In this document: piece by piece, positions 8,251 through 16,975 of the stretch | How the letters are laid out: each line of letters starts with the position of its first letter | Numbering within the stretch: position 1 is the first letter of the stretch | Source: Methylobacterium sp. | Lineage (GTDB): Bacteria; Pseudomonadota; Alphaproteobacteria; Rhizobiales; Beijerinckiaceae | Assembly: GCA_002928875.1 (NCBI GenBank) | Contig: PERO01000011.1 | Coordinates: 1-50,438 of the forward strand | Direction: 5' to 3' | Length of the DNA: 50,438 nt | Notes under the pieces: generated by a model | What the model saw: the letters and a program-made list of their open reading frames with translations, nothing else | The model's database searches: none | What the model was told of the DNA's origin: nothing | Position numbers and translations under genes: made by a program

Positions 8251-9402
8251 ATGGTCAATCGTCGCAATCTCATTCTCGGTGTCGGGGGAACGCTGGCGTT
8301 GATGGGCGCGGGTGCAGCCTGGCGCGTGACGCGCGTGCCGCAAAAAGCCCTGCAGCCTTGGGCGCAGGCTGGCGTGACCGAGCTTGATCCGCGGCTGGAT
8401 GCGTTCCGCCATGCGATCCTCGCGCCCAATCCGCACAATATGCAGCCTTGGCAGATCCGGCTCATGGGCGATGATCAGGCGGAGATCTCATGCGATCTGG
8501 CACGCAGATTGCCGCACACGGATCCCTTCGACCGGCAGATCGTGATCGGCTTCGGCTGTTTTGTTGAGCTTGCGAGCATCGCTGCATCGCGTCGCGGCCT
8601 GAAGATCGAGGTCGATGCGTTTCCGGAAGGCGCAGGCGAAGAACGGCTGGATGCCCGCCCGGTCGCGCGCCTGCGCTTTGTCGCCGAGCCGGGATTGGCT
8701 GCCGATCCACTGGCGGGGTTCATCCGCGATCGACGCTCGGCCAAGGTCCCGTTCGATCTCGCGCGCCCCGTTCCGCCGGAAAGCCTTGCAGCCCTTCAGA
8801 CTACGAGCTCTGATCTCATCCGCTTCGATTACAGCAGGAGCCACAATGAGACCGAGGCCCTGATTTCCATGGCTTCCACGGCCTTCGAGCGTGAAATGCG
8901 CACCCCGCACACCTTGCGTGAGAGCATCGATGTGTTGCGAGTAGGAGCAAGCGAGATCGATGCAAACCCGGACGGAATTTCCTTGCGCGGCCCATTCTTC
9001 GAGGCACTGAGCGTCCTCGGCCCCGACAAGGTGCGCGACGCTTCGAATGATCCGCAATCCGCCGAAACGACCCGGCAGATCGACCGCTACCGGCAGATTT
9101 TCGCGCAGACGCCGCGTTTCGTCTGGCTCACTGGGCTTGGAAACAGCCGCGCACATCAGCTCGCAGCGGGCAGAAGCTATCTCAGGCTCAATCTTCTCAC
9201 CACGCGGCTTGGGCTTGGTCTGCATCCCGTCAGCCAGGCCTTGCAGGAATATCCGGAAATGGCGCCGCTTTTTGCCGAAGCACGGCGGTTATGCAGGGTT
9301 GAAACGGGTGAAACACTTCAAATGCTCGCGCGGCTCGGCTACGCAGCTCCAGTGGCGCCCACTCCACGTTGGCCCTTGGAGGCAAAGCTGATCCGCGCAT
9401 GA
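8251..9402 (+). CDS. Acg-family nitroreductase-like FMN oxidoreductase with Tat leader
   Basis: 383-residue protein of the nitroreductase fold, Acg type (two fused half-domains that may bind or store FMN). The N-terminus MVNRRNLILGVGGTLALMG is a twin-arginine leader, implying export. The nitroreductase signature HAILAPNPHNMQPW follows, then DRRSAKVPFD in the centre and LLTTRLGLGLHPVSQ near the C-terminus. The ATG at 8251 is chosen over one at 8239 because the intervening GGAGGAGG is its ribosome site. The stop overlaps the next start by four bases (ATGA). Acg proteins are linked to redox or nitrosative stress, but the enzymatic reaction here is not known. Confidence 0.8.
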   Translation: MVNRRNLILGVGGTLALMGAGAAWRVTRVPQKALQPWAQAGVTELDPRLDAFRHAILAPNPHNMQPWQIRLMGDDQAEISCDLARRLPHTDPFDRQIVIGFGCFVELASIAASRRGLKIEVDAFPEGAGEERLDARPVARLRFVAEPGLAADPLAGFIRDRRSAKVPFDLARPVPPESLAALQTTSSDLIRFDYSRSHNETEALISMASTAFEREMRTPHTLRESIDVLRVGASEIDANPDGISLRGPFFEALSVLGPDKVRDASNDPQSAETTRQIDRYRQIFAQTPRFVWLTGLGNSRAHQLAAGRSYLRLNLLTTRLGLGLHPVSQALQEYPEMAPLFAEARRLCRVETGETLQMLARLGYAAPVAPTPRWPLEAKLIRA

Positions 9403-9839
9403 CCAATCCGGATGCCTTCTTCGCCTTTTTCACCGAAATCGGCATCCTTGCGCAGCTGTCGCAGACGCAGTTCGAGCGACTGATGCCGGCGGGCATGACC
9501 CTGGCGCAGTTCACCGTGCTGAACCATTGCGTGCGAGTGTCTGACGGGAAATCGCCCGCAACACTCGCGCGCGCCTTTCAGGTGACGAAAGGGACGATGA
9601 CCAGCACCCTGCAACGATTGGAGCAGAAAGGTTTGGTTGTTATCCATGCCGACCCCGAGGATGGGCGCTCGAAGATCGTGCGCATCACAGAAGAGGGTCG
9701 CGCGATGCGGGAGGCCTGCATTGCCGCGACACGCCCCTGGGCCGAAAACCTGCTCGCGAAATTCGATTTGCAAGAGATCTCGGAACTCATTCCGCGACTC
9801 GCCGCCTTGCGCAACATCCTCGATGCCGATCGGGATTGA
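9399..9839 (+). CDS. MarR-family transcriptional repressor
   Basis: 146-residue winged-helix regulator. The DNA-binding core spans about 40-105, with PATLARAFQVTKGTMTSTLQ as the helix-turn-helix and DPEDGRSKIVRITEEG as the wing. The start is fixed by the ATGA overlap with the nitroreductase stop. The gene is cotranscribed with its probable target and two palindromes at 8202-8236 are its likely operators. The effector is unknown; no cysteine-based redox switch is obvious in the DNA-binding core. Confidence 0.88.
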   Translation: MTNPDAFFAFFTEIGILAQLSQTQFERLMPAGMTLAQFTVLNHCVRVSDGKSPATLARAFQVTKGTMTSTLQRLEQKGLVVIHADPEDGRSKIVRITEEGRAMREACIAATRPWAENLLAKFDLQEISELIPRLAALRNILDADRD

Positions 9840-9874
9840 ATGCTGATGCGCGACCAAGTCCCGAACTGTATTTG

Positions 9875-9945
9875 CAATAGTGGCCGGTTCTGGCGATCCG
9901 AAATGAAGCACCTTAACCGCCGCGATGCGGGCGCGAAGCGGAATA
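9875..9945 (+). repeat. Dispersed intergenic element, copy B
   Basis: The 5' box is AATAGTGGCCGGTTCTGG and the 3' box is CGATGCGGGCGCGAAGCGG, with core at 9927-9939. It lies in the 186-base gap between the marR stop and the kinase-like gene. Confidence 0.6.
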
Positions 9946-10025
9946 GGCAGCCACGCGTAAATCAAGAATTCTGCGCCGATCCCTCACTCGCTCGCTTGGG
10001 GCGCATTCGGTACCATGATCCCGCT

Positions 10026-10526
10026 ATGCACAAGCACGCCATCTTCCTGAGCGGCCCAATCGGCGTCGGAAAAACCAGTCTCGGTCGCGCACTGGCCGCA
10101 AGGCTAGACGGCGGCTTCATTGATGGTGACGACCATTCCGATCCGGCGCACCCTTGGTATTGTTCGATCTTGCGAACGAGTCGTGCAATCCTGAAAAACG
10201 GTCTCACGATGCTACAAGACCGGCCGCTTGTGGTTGTAGCGTATCCACTGGGTTGTCTCACTTGGATTTTCTACAAGCGAAGCTTCGGCGACGCCGGCGT
10301 TCGGCCTGTTTTTGTGAACCTCGGAGCTTCCTTCGACGACATCGTGGCACCGGCACGCGGCCGCAGGTTCAGTGGCGCTGAAGAAGCCCGAATCGTGGTC
10401 ATGATCCAGGAAGGTTACGGCAATCGATCCTTTGGAGATTTGACGATCAATACCGCAAACCAATCATTTGAAGCGACCTTGCAGCTCCTCGCATCAGAGG
10501 TCATCCAGATTGTTCGGTCAGCATAA
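10026..10526 (+). CDS. Small P-loop kinase-like protein (shikimate/gluconate kinase fold)
   Basis: 166-residue protein opening with a clear Walker A motif, SGPIGVGKTSLGRALAARL (about residues 8-26), then DGGFIDGDDH, reminiscent of the substrate-binding aspartates of gluconate and shikimate kinases. A later DRPLVVVAYPLG strand and an RGRRFSGAEEAR lid-like segment complete a small kinase fold. The start at 10026 is the ATG just before the P-loop; the longer frame upstream runs through repeat copy B and is rejected. No neighbour gives a pathway. The phosphate acceptor is unknown, so I do not give it a gene name. Confidence 0.7.
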   Translation: MHKHAIFLSGPIGVGKTSLGRALAARLDGGFIDGDDHSDPAHPWYCSILRTSRAILKNGLTMLQDRPLVVVAYPLGCLTWIFYKRSFGDAGVRPVFVNLGASFDDIVAPARGRRFSGAEEARIVVMIQEGYGNRSFGDLTINTANQSFEATLQLLASEVIQIVRSA

Positions 10527-10972
10527 CTCAAGATTTATGCACCAGAGATTTGCACAAATCGAAGGCTTTCTGGCAACCGACCGCGACTTCGCCCTGCGCT
10601 CAAATGCGTCGGTCGGAGCAATGGCGGAAACAACCGTTTTTGTCGGTCTCAAAATCATGTTTCTGAGACCAGACCCCGTCTCACGTCTACGCTACAAGGC
10701 CTAGCTTACTGCATCAGCCAATCCAGCAATTTCTGGTTCCTTGCATCCGGCCCCACCGTGCTCTGAGCCAACGGCCTCTGCTCGCACCGGTTCGGACCGA
10801 ATGCAGTCGATACGCCGACATAGCTAGGGACCATTGCAGTTTGGTGATCATGCGGTCGGCGGCAGAGGCTCGTCGCGTCACTTCATGATGTGGGGTTATT
10901 GTCGGGACGTTGCCTTCCATGGACGTGACCGAAGAGCAGGCGATGGATTAAAACCGGGGGCAGGCCAATGCG
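10527..10972. other. 446-base gap, no supported gene; one inverted repeat
   Basis: No reading frame with family resemblance. GGTCTCA (10645-10651) and TGAGACC (10664-10670) form a 7-bp inverted repeat with a 12-base loop, without a T run. A minus-strand tail ending near 10706 reads like protein (QKLLDWLMQ-stop) but is only about 50 codons from the preceding stop and unmatched to anything I know. Confidence 0.4.
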
Positions 10973-11878
10973 TCAGCTCAGCCTGTCCCGCCGCCAGTCG
11001 CTCGGAGTGGTGCCGACCTGCGCCCGAAAGGCGGCGGCGAAGTGCTGCGGCGTCGAGAAGCCGAGGCAAAGCGCGACGTTTGTGACTGAGAGCGTGCCGT
11101 TGGCGAGCAGTTCCTTCGCCCGTTCGATCCGCCGCCTCATGCGCCAGCGGTGTGGCGGCATCCCGGTCGACCGGGCAAAGGCGCGGCAGAAATGCGAGGG
11201 CGAGAGGCCGACGAGCGCGGCGAGCTCGGGCAACGCGATGTCGTCGGCGAGCCTATCCTCGAACAAGGTGAAAACGCGCCTTAGCTGCCAGGGCGCGAGA
11301 CCGGAGCGGGCGGGCGCGGCCGGTTTGGCGTCGCGCAGCGCCAGCAATGCGCCCATGAGCTGCAGCGTGGTGCCGTCGACCCCGAGCGACCCGTGGGGGT
11401 TGCCGGAGCGCGCCTCTCGCCAGAGCGCGTCCATGGCGGAGAGCGTGTATTTATCGGTGTGAAAGGGCCCGTGTAACCAGCCGAAGTCGCCGTCGGGCGG
11501 CAGGTCGCTTTCTTCGCCGCCCGTGGCGTCCAGCAGCCGGCGGAAGTTGAGGGCGACGAATTCCCCTCGATGCGCCACATCGACCAGAAAGGTCGTCGCG
11601 AAGTTCGGCGGTATGATGAAGAAGCTGCCAGGCCACATGACCGCCGCCCGGCGGCCGACGCCGATATTCATCGTCATTGGCGTTCGGCCGCTGGTCACAC
11701 AACACAGTACAAGATCCTGCGTTGGCGCATCGGACCAGTCGCCGGCTGATTGCTCTACCGCCAGAAGTGTGGACCTTCTGCTGCCAAGTGTATGATTCTC
11801 CACAATATACTGTCCGTAAGCATGCTTATAAAAGCCGAGAAGACTTTCAAACGGCTCGTGCAGAAAGGATTTAGTCAT
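10973..11878 (-). CDS. AraC-family transcriptional regulator
   Basis: 301-residue regulator with an N-terminal cupin-like sensing region (about 40-180, including GSFFIIPPNFATTFLVD and FVALNFRRLL). The C-terminal double helix-turn-helix (about 205-298) contains DIALPELAALVGLSPSHFCR and the second AraC helix in LSVTNVALCLGFSTPQHFA. It is divergent from the Tat-SDR gene, with about 230 bases between the starts, and is its likely regulator. The effector is unknown. Confidence 0.9.
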   Translation of the reverse strand: MTKSFLHEPFESLLGFYKHAYGQYIVENHTLGSRRSTLLAVEQSAGDWSDAPTQDLVLCCVTSGRTPMTMNIGVGRRAAVMWPGSFFIIPPNFATTFLVDVAHRGEFVALNFRRLLDATGGEESDLPPDGDFGWLHGPFHTDKYTLSAMDALWREARSGNPHGSLGVDGTTLQLMGALLALRDAKPAAPARSGLAPWQLRRVFTLFEDRLADDIALPELAALVGLSPSHFCRAFARSTGMPPHRWRMRRRIERAKELLANGTLSVTNVALCLGFSTPQHFAAAFRAQVGTTPSDWRRDRLS

Positions 11879-12107
11879 CGCTTAGTCCGGCGCAATCGCC
11901 GGTCCCTCATCCACGGCCATCCCTTGTCTAATCGCGGCTCGACGCCGAAATTTATCCGCGGTGCAGCATAATGCTAGGAGGAGAGGGCGCAATTCCACTT
12001 CGGCGACGCATCGGGAGAGCAATTTTTTGACCGTCGCCGCAAGCATGCGGCCGCATCGGTGCGCAAACCGCGCCAAGCTCTCCCCGCCAAAACATGGAGA
12101 GCCGAAG

Positions 12108-12983
12108 ATGACGTCAGAGACTGAGCAATTCGGCAGCCGCCGCAAGCTCCTATCGGGAGCCACCCTCGTCGCCGCCGGCACCGCCGCGACGACCCTCATG
12201 ACGAAGCCCACGGCCGCACAAAGCGTGAGCGGCCGTTTCGCCGGCAAGGTCGTTGCCATCACCGGCGGAAATTCCGGCATCGGCGAGGCCTGCATGCGGG
12301 CGTTTGCCAAGGAGGGCGCCAAGGTCATGTTCTGCGCCCGACGCGATGAGCTTGGCCGCAAGGTTGAGCGCGAGGTTAAGGCTGCTGGCGGCGACGTAAC
12401 CTGGATGCGCACGGATGTCCGCGAGCACGCCCAAGTCAAGGCTTTCATCGACGCCACGATCACGCGCTACGGCCGACTCGACGTGCTGTTCAACAACGCC
12501 GGCATTTTCATGACGCCGGGTGAGGTGCAGGACATCACGACCGAGAACTATCTGGACATCATGCTGACGAACGCCGGTGGCGCCTTCTTCGGCATGAAGT
12601 ACGCCGTGCCCCAGATGCGACGGCAAGGTTCCGGCGTGATAGTCAACAACGCTTCTGTCGCCGGCCATATGGGCTTTCCGAACACAGCCGCCTACAACGC
12701 CTCCAAGCACGCGATAATCGGTATGACAAAGGCGGTCGCGAAGGCGAACGGCAAACATAACATCCGAGTGAACTCCATCTCGCCGCTGGCAGTCGACACC
12801 CCGCAGCTGCGCGAGAGCTTCGAGTTCCAGAAGATCACCTACGAGCAGGTCGCACCGAACTTCGTCACGCCGCGCATCATGGATGTGAAGGAGATGGCCA
12901 GCGCTGTGATGTTTCTGGCGTCCGACCAAGCAACAAGCATGACCGGCATGGATCTCGACGTGACCGGCGGGCACATGGCGTAA
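12108..12983 (+). CDS. Short-chain dehydrogenase/reductase with a Tat-type leader
   Basis: 291-residue classical SDR. The NAD(P) motif TGGNSGIG, the NNAG motif in VLFNNAG, and the catalytic Ser and YNASK (Ser-Tyr-Lys) are all present, as is the C-terminal DVTGGHMA. It is preceded by a twin-arginine leader, GSRRKLLSGATLVAAGTAATT, with an AAQS cleavage-like site. The ATG at 12108 begins this leader; the longer upstream frame has no coding support. SDRs need cytosolic NAD(P), so an exported SDR is odd: either it is exported loaded with cofactor or the leader is not used. An AraC gene is divergent. The substrate is unknown. Confidence 0.85.
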   Translation: MTSETEQFGSRRKLLSGATLVAAGTAATTLMTKPTAAQSVSGRFAGKVVAITGGNSGIGEACMRAFAKEGAKVMFCARRDELGRKVEREVKAAGGDVTWMRTDVREHAQVKAFIDATITRYGRLDVLFNNAGIFMTPGEVQDITTENYLDIMLTNAGGAFFGMKYAVPQMRRQGSGVIVNNASVAGHMGFPNTAAYNASKHAIIGMTKAVAKANGKHNIRVNSISPLAVDTPQLRESFEFQKITYEQVAPNFVTPRIMDVKEMASAVMFLASDQATSMTGMDLDVTGGHMA

Positions 12984-13629
12984 GCCGCGCCGAAGCGTAG
13001 GTTTGGCAAAAAGCCCCTGAAGGCTGCGTCGCTGCATCACTTCAAGGGCAAATGCCCGGCTGTGCCGCAACTTCCGTGTTCGCAATTGCGGTTCAAAAAC
13101 CTCCGGTTCCGGTATCTCGCCGAGGGCCCTTGAACGACCGCCTTGCGGGCGCGAAGCCGCCGATGAAGCCGGGAGCAGTCGACGCCAGCCGAAGCCTGCC
13201 TTCGCTATTGCAATGCTGGACCAGCCAGCCATGGCCGCTTGGCGTAAGCCAAAAGGCTTTGGGCAAACCAAGGGCGATTCAAGGCGGGCGAAGTTCCGGC
13301 TGTTGAGGGCAGTGGCCAAACTGGCCCGTGGAAGGGTCCGGTGTGGCGCTGTAGGGCGGTGCAAAAAAACCGGCCATGGGCAGGATTGTTCTTTTCGTTT
13401 GAGCGGCAGGCACGGTCCCGGGAAGTATGGCGTGGAGATACACGCGACCGTCCGACAGCTCGATTTTTAGTCTAGCCACTTGGCGAGATCAGCGGCGCGT
13501 CGCTCCTTGAATCTCGGGCGGCATGACGCGCGTCGTTCCTGATTGAAGTGGTTGTCGGCCGAGCCGCAAACAGCGGCAATCCAGCATCGGCTGGCCAAAT
13601 CAGCGCTGACGCACCATGATTCTGATACC
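12984..13629. other. ~650-base gap between SDR and DUF3047 genes
   Basis: Contains repeat copy C and stretches of similar low-complexity sequence (for example GTGGCCAAACTGGCCCG near 13310, itself a short inverted repeat). No gene is supported. It may hold further decayed repeat copies. Confidence 0.4.
13095..13162 (+). repeat. Dispersed intergenic element, copy C
   Basis: 5' box AAAACCTCCGGTTCCGG; 3' box GAACGACCGCCTTGCGGGCG continuing into CGAAGCCGCC, with core GCGGGCGCGAAGC at 13145-13157. The 3' box is nearly identical to copy D. Confidence 0.6.
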
Positions 13630-14310
13630 ATGCGCCAGATCGTAATCCTCATATGTCTTGTGGTGGCTCAGAGCCTCTCGCCCGCTCAAGCCGAGCCCAT
13701 CAATTTCGGCCCCCTTCTCGCGGGACAGGGTTGGAAGACCTTGAATTTCCAGGGGCTAAATCCAGTTGATTTTCGCGCCCAGGGGCCAGGCCGGCTTACC
13801 ATCCGCGCGGAAGGTGCCGCCAGTGTCATCTGGCGTGAGCTGGATGTAAGCCTATGGGCCAAGAGGCGAGCAAGATGGCGCTGGAAGGTCGATCAATCCG
13901 TACCGGCGACTAATCTGGCAACCAAAGGTACAGACGATCGCGCTATCGCGCTCTATTTCGTATTCGCAAAGGACGAAGGCAGCGCCCGGAGCGCCAAGGG
14001 TGCGACTTCGCTCAGTTCGGCGATGTGGTGGTCATCCGGCGCGGCGCTGGTCTACATCTGGGGCGGGAGCGGAACGCGCGGACAGGTCGTCGCGAGCCCG
14101 CATATGGGCGCCTCGGGCAAGCTTATCCTGCGACAGCCCGGCGGCATCACCAATTCCTCGTTCGTTTCTGAAACCGCTGATCTTGCTGTCGATTTTCGTC
14201 GCGCGTTCGGGCGGGATCCGGGGCCCTTGGTAGGCATAGCCGTTTCCTCCGATTCCGATGACACCAAGGGCATCAATCTTGCGGCCCTGGAGGCGCTCAC
14301 GATAGAGTGA
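13630..14310 (+). CDS. DUF3047 family exported protein
   Basis: 226-residue protein with a Sec signal peptide (MRQIVILICLVVAQSLSPAQA). The body matches the DUF3047 pattern: a beta-rich protein with WRWKVD followed by KGTDDRAIALYFVF, an AMWWSSGAALVYIWG core, and GPLVGIAVSSDSDDT near the end. The family has no assigned function. The ATG at 13630 starts the signal peptide; the earlier frame is not preferred. It is isolated from neighbours by repeat-bearing gaps on both sides. Recognition is from family sequence style alone. Confidence 0.75.
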   Translation: MRQIVILICLVVAQSLSPAQAEPINFGPLLAGQGWKTLNFQGLNPVDFRAQGPGRLTIRAEGAASVIWRELDVSLWAKRRARWRWKVDQSVPATNLATKGTDDRAIALYFVFAKDEGSARSAKGATSLSSAMWWSSGAALVYIWGGSGTRGQVVASPHMGASGKLILRQPGGITNSSFVSETADLAVDFRRAFGRDPGPLVGIAVSSDSDDTKGINLAALEALTIE

Positions 14311-14347
14311 GATTTGCAGTCTCAATCGCCCCGGTTTTCTAGAGCCA

Positions 14348-14420
14348 ATGAATGTCCAGTTTCGGTGCGTCTCCTCAAGACCGTGAATGACCAAAACGCG
14401 GGCGCGAAGCCGCCGGACTG
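14348..14420 (+). repeat. Dispersed intergenic element, copy D (best preserved)
   Basis: 5' box TGAATGTCCAGTTTCGGTGC; 3' box TGAATGACCAAAACGCGGGC continuing GCGAAGCCGCC, with core at 14398-14410. It lies 38 bases after the DUF3047 stop. The nearly parallel copy at 24065 has the same box spacing. Confidence 0.65.
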
Positions 14421-14601
14421 CTAAGCACATCCATCATAGGAGCGACTGACAGGCGCGGAGCCCTTTTTACAAAAATCCGCGACGTATTTCCTCAATTAAA
14501 GCATGAGCTTACAAGTAGCGCCGGTGCATTGTCTGCCCGGAATTTGCACATCCGTTGTGATCCAAACTCCGTCCAGCCAGCGCCGAGATGTGCCAGTTTT
14601 C

Positions 14602-15303
14602 TCACTGGCATAACTTGGAGCGGCCATCTCGCCCGCGTACCTCGATGTCGAGGTGGATATGGTCGCGATGGGCTGCGTCCGATCCCGGCCCGAGAACCGT
14701 GTTGAACACGCCACAGGCAGCAGCCCTGATGCCTGCGATCAACCGTTCTGCCGCTGGATTTCCCGGGTTTTCGATCGTGATCTTGAATCGTCCGGAAAGC
14801 TCCATGGCGGAGACATCAAGTGCATTGCCTTGGCCGTGGCTGGAAAGTTTCGCGCCCGACTGGCGGTTGCGCGGCCGGCACTCGTGCCCCGGCCCTGTGG
14901 ATATCGCAACGAGATCCCGATCGAAGATGCCACGCGCCAAGGGAGCCACAATGTCCCTGGAGAAATAAGCAAATTTCTCTGCCATCGCGCAGGACACGCG
15001 CGGCCGATCACTGAAGGCAATGGAAAGCCCGGAGATTTTGGAGTCAACGACCGACACGAGAGTGACAGGGGAGGCAATCTCGCAAGCGGCGTTGCTCTGC
15101 GATGACGCCCCAGCCGCTTCGATTACGATGCCGCCGCGTTTTAGCCGTTCAAGGCAGTCGTCTTGTGATATCGCGGAGGCCGCCGGCGCTTCGGCTCGCC
15201 GGGGAGGCGTTGGAAGGTCTGTGGTTGTCTGGGCTCCCGCGGCGAGAGACGACACAACGACGACTGCGCCGCCCATCATCAAAGAACCTTTGCGTGCATT
15301 CAT
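14602..15303 (-). CDS. Extensin-like C-terminal domain protein
   Basis: 233-residue exported protein. The N-terminus (about residues 8-25) is a signal or anchor segment. The body is the bacterial extensin-like domain: DDCLERLKRGG, then the conserved YFSRDIVAPLARGIFDR, GHECRPRN, HGQGNALDVSAM and, near the end, HRDHIHLDIE. The His/Asp clusters resemble the zinc centre of D-Ala-D-Ala carboxypeptidases of the M15/VanY type, so a cell-wall role is plausible but unproven. The ATG at 15303 is chosen because it begins the hydrophobic leader. No operon partner is seen. Confidence 0.8.
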   Translation of the reverse strand: MNARKGSLMMGGAVVVVSSLAAGAQTTTDLPTPPRRAEAPAASAISQDDCLERLKRGGIVIEAAGASSQSNAACEIASPVTLVSVVDSKISGLSIAFSDRPRVSCAMAEKFAYFSRDIVAPLARGIFDRDLVAISTGPGHECRPRNRQSGAKLSSHGQGNALDVSAMELSGRFKITIENPGNPAAERLIAGIRAAACGVFNTVLGPGSDAAHRDHIHLDIEVRGRDGRSKLCQ

Positions 15304-15534
15304 CACGATGCAACCCGCCAATCGCGCTCTTGTTCTATCGCCCGCCAATTGAGGGCTTGGTTGCGTTTGAGGATGAAGCAGCGCCCCCACCACGGTACGA
15401 ACCTGTGGAGTTGGCACGTTTCCGTGGACGGTTCACGGCGTGGGCGGGTCAACTCCAGAAGACATTACGAGCCCGGCGGATTGCTCCGCCGGTTCGAGGC
15501 GATGGATCATCAGGCCTCGAAGGCCCTCCGGATT

Positions 15535-15822
15535 TCACAGGCGATCGAGCTGGTGCAGCACCCAGCTCTCCACGAGATCGCCGGATCGCGCATTGAAATC
15601 CTTGAGGTGCGGCGTTTCCATATGCGCGCGCCAGGATGTCTCGTCCCGCCAAGACTCGAAGAACAGGAAGTGGCGCGGGTTTTCACGATCGGCATGGAGA
15701 TCGTATTGCAGGCAGCCGTCATCGGCGCGGGAGGGACCCCGCAGATCGAGCAGAACCTGCTTCAGTTCGGCCTCGCGGCCGGGTATCGCGGTGAGGCTGG
15801 CGACCAGATAAAGCGTTGTCAT
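15535..15822 (-). CDS. Antibiotic biosynthesis monooxygenase (ABM) domain protein
   Basis: 95-residue dimeric alpha-beta-barrel protein of the YgiN/ABM type, with the family pattern YLVASLTAIPGREAELKQVL, then DDGCLQYDLHAD and FLFFESWRDETSWRAHM. Relatives act as quinol monooxygenases or small-molecule oxygenases without cofactor. It starts 27 bases after the oxidoreductase stop, with an AGGA ribosome site, so the two are one operon. Together they probably handle a quinone-like or electrophilic compound sensed by the divergent HxlR regulator. Confidence 0.85.
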   Translation of the reverse strand: MTTLYLVASLTAIPGREAELKQVLLDLRGPSRADDGCLQYDLHADRENPRHFLFFESWRDETSWRAHMETPHLKDFNARSGDLVESWVLHQLDRL

Positions 15823-15849
15823 GACAACATCCTATTTCAAATGTGAGCT

Positions 15850-16860
15850 TCAGAAACCGGCCAGGGTGATCTTGCCGATGGTGCGCCCGCTTTCGAGCAA
15901 GGCGTGCGCACGTTTGAGGTTTTCGGCGTTGATCGTGCCCAGGGATTCCGCGGCGGTGGACACCAGTTCGCCGCGGTCGATCAGGTCAGCCGCCTCGCCG
16001 AGCAGCCGCCCCTGTGCCGCCATGTCGGCTGTCTCGAACATGGAACGTGTGAACATCAGTTCCCAATGCAGCGACACGCTCTTCTGTTTCAGCAGGCGCA
16101 CGTCGATGGGCTCGGGGTCGTCGATCAGCGCCACCTTGCCCTGCGGCGCGACGATCTCGGCGATCGCCCGCCAGTGCCGATCCGTGTGCGTGAGGGCGGC
16201 GACGTAACGGACAGGCGCGGCATCGAGCGCCTTGATCGCGCCCGCCATCTCATCCGTGTGGTTCACGACATGATGCGCGCCGAGCTTGAGGCACCAGTCG
16301 CGGCTTTCGGGACGCGAGGCCGTGGCGATCACGGTGAGGCGTGTCAAACGCCGGGCGAGCTGGATCAGGATCGAGCCGACGCCACCCGCGCCGCCAATCA
16401 CCAGCAGGGATGCATCCGCGCCGCCTTGGCGCTTGACCTCGAGCCGGTCGAAGAGCAGTTCCCAAGCCGTGATGGTGGTGAGCGGAAGGGCGGCTGCAAC
16501 CGCGAAATCGAGCGAGGCCGGCTTACGGCCCACGATGCGCTCATCGACGAGGTGGAACTCGGCGTTTGTCCCGGGACGGCGGATATCGCCTGCATACCAG
16601 ACCGCATCGCCAACCTTGAACAGCGTGCAATCCGGCCCCACGGCCTCGACGATGCCGCTCGCATCGAAGCCGAGCACCTTCACCTCGCCCGCAGGCGGCT
16701 CGGCGCGCAGGCGCACCTTGAAATCAACCGGATTGACCGACACGGCCTTCACGCGAACCAGCAGATCGCGCCCGTCAGGCTCGGGCCTGGGCAAATCGAG
16801 ATCGAGCAACGACTCCGCATGATCGATGGGGAGGGAATGCCGATAGCCAACCGCTTTCAT
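15850..16860 (-). CDS. Zinc-type alcohol dehydrogenase-like / NADPH:quinone reductase family protein
   Basis: 336-residue medium-chain dehydrogenase. The N-terminal GroES-like domain includes VRVKAVSVNPVDFKVRL and GFDASGIVEAVG. The Rossmann domain has the glycine motif VIGGAGGVGSILIQLA and TASRPES for NADP binding. The catalytic zinc cysteine of true alcohol dehydrogenases is replaced by VNPVDFK, so a zinc-free quinone/enone reductase activity is expected. The ATG at 16860 is the natural MKAVGY start; upstream in-frame codons are leader. It is the first gene of an operon with the ABM protein and divergent from an HxlR gene 115 bases away. Confidence 0.88.
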   Translation of the reverse strand: MKAVGYRHSLPIDHAESLLDLDLPRPEPDGRDLLVRVKAVSVNPVDFKVRLRAEPPAGEVKVLGFDASGIVEAVGPDCTLFKVGDAVWYAGDIRRPGTNAEFHLVDERIVGRKPASLDFAVAAALPLTTITAWELLFDRLEVKRQGGADASLLVIGGAGGVGSILIQLARRLTRLTVIATASRPESRDWCLKLGAHHVVNHTDEMAGAIKALDAAPVRYVAALTHTDRHWRAIAEIVAPQGKVALIDDPEPIDVRLLKQKSVSLHWELMFTRSMFETADMAAQGRLLGEAADLIDRGELVSTAAESLGTINAENLKRAHALLESGRTIGKITLAGF

Positions 16861-16975
16861 GATCTTTTCTCCGTCTGGAGGCCTCCACAGGCCTTGCCGG
16901 ACGAGAGGTGGGTACAGATATCCAAAGGGTCGATACGCACAAATGCTGCCTATAGTGCCCGAGAGGATACCGTTG

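Noticed and set aside
10703..10870. Minus-strand tail ending QKLLDWLMQ-stop
   Set aside because: Looks like a protein C-terminus, but only about 50 codons lie after the previous stop and I recognise no family; too weak to annotate.
16861..16975. Possible HxlR operator around ATATCCAAAGGGTCGATA
   Set aside because: The symmetry is too poor by eye to call an operator.
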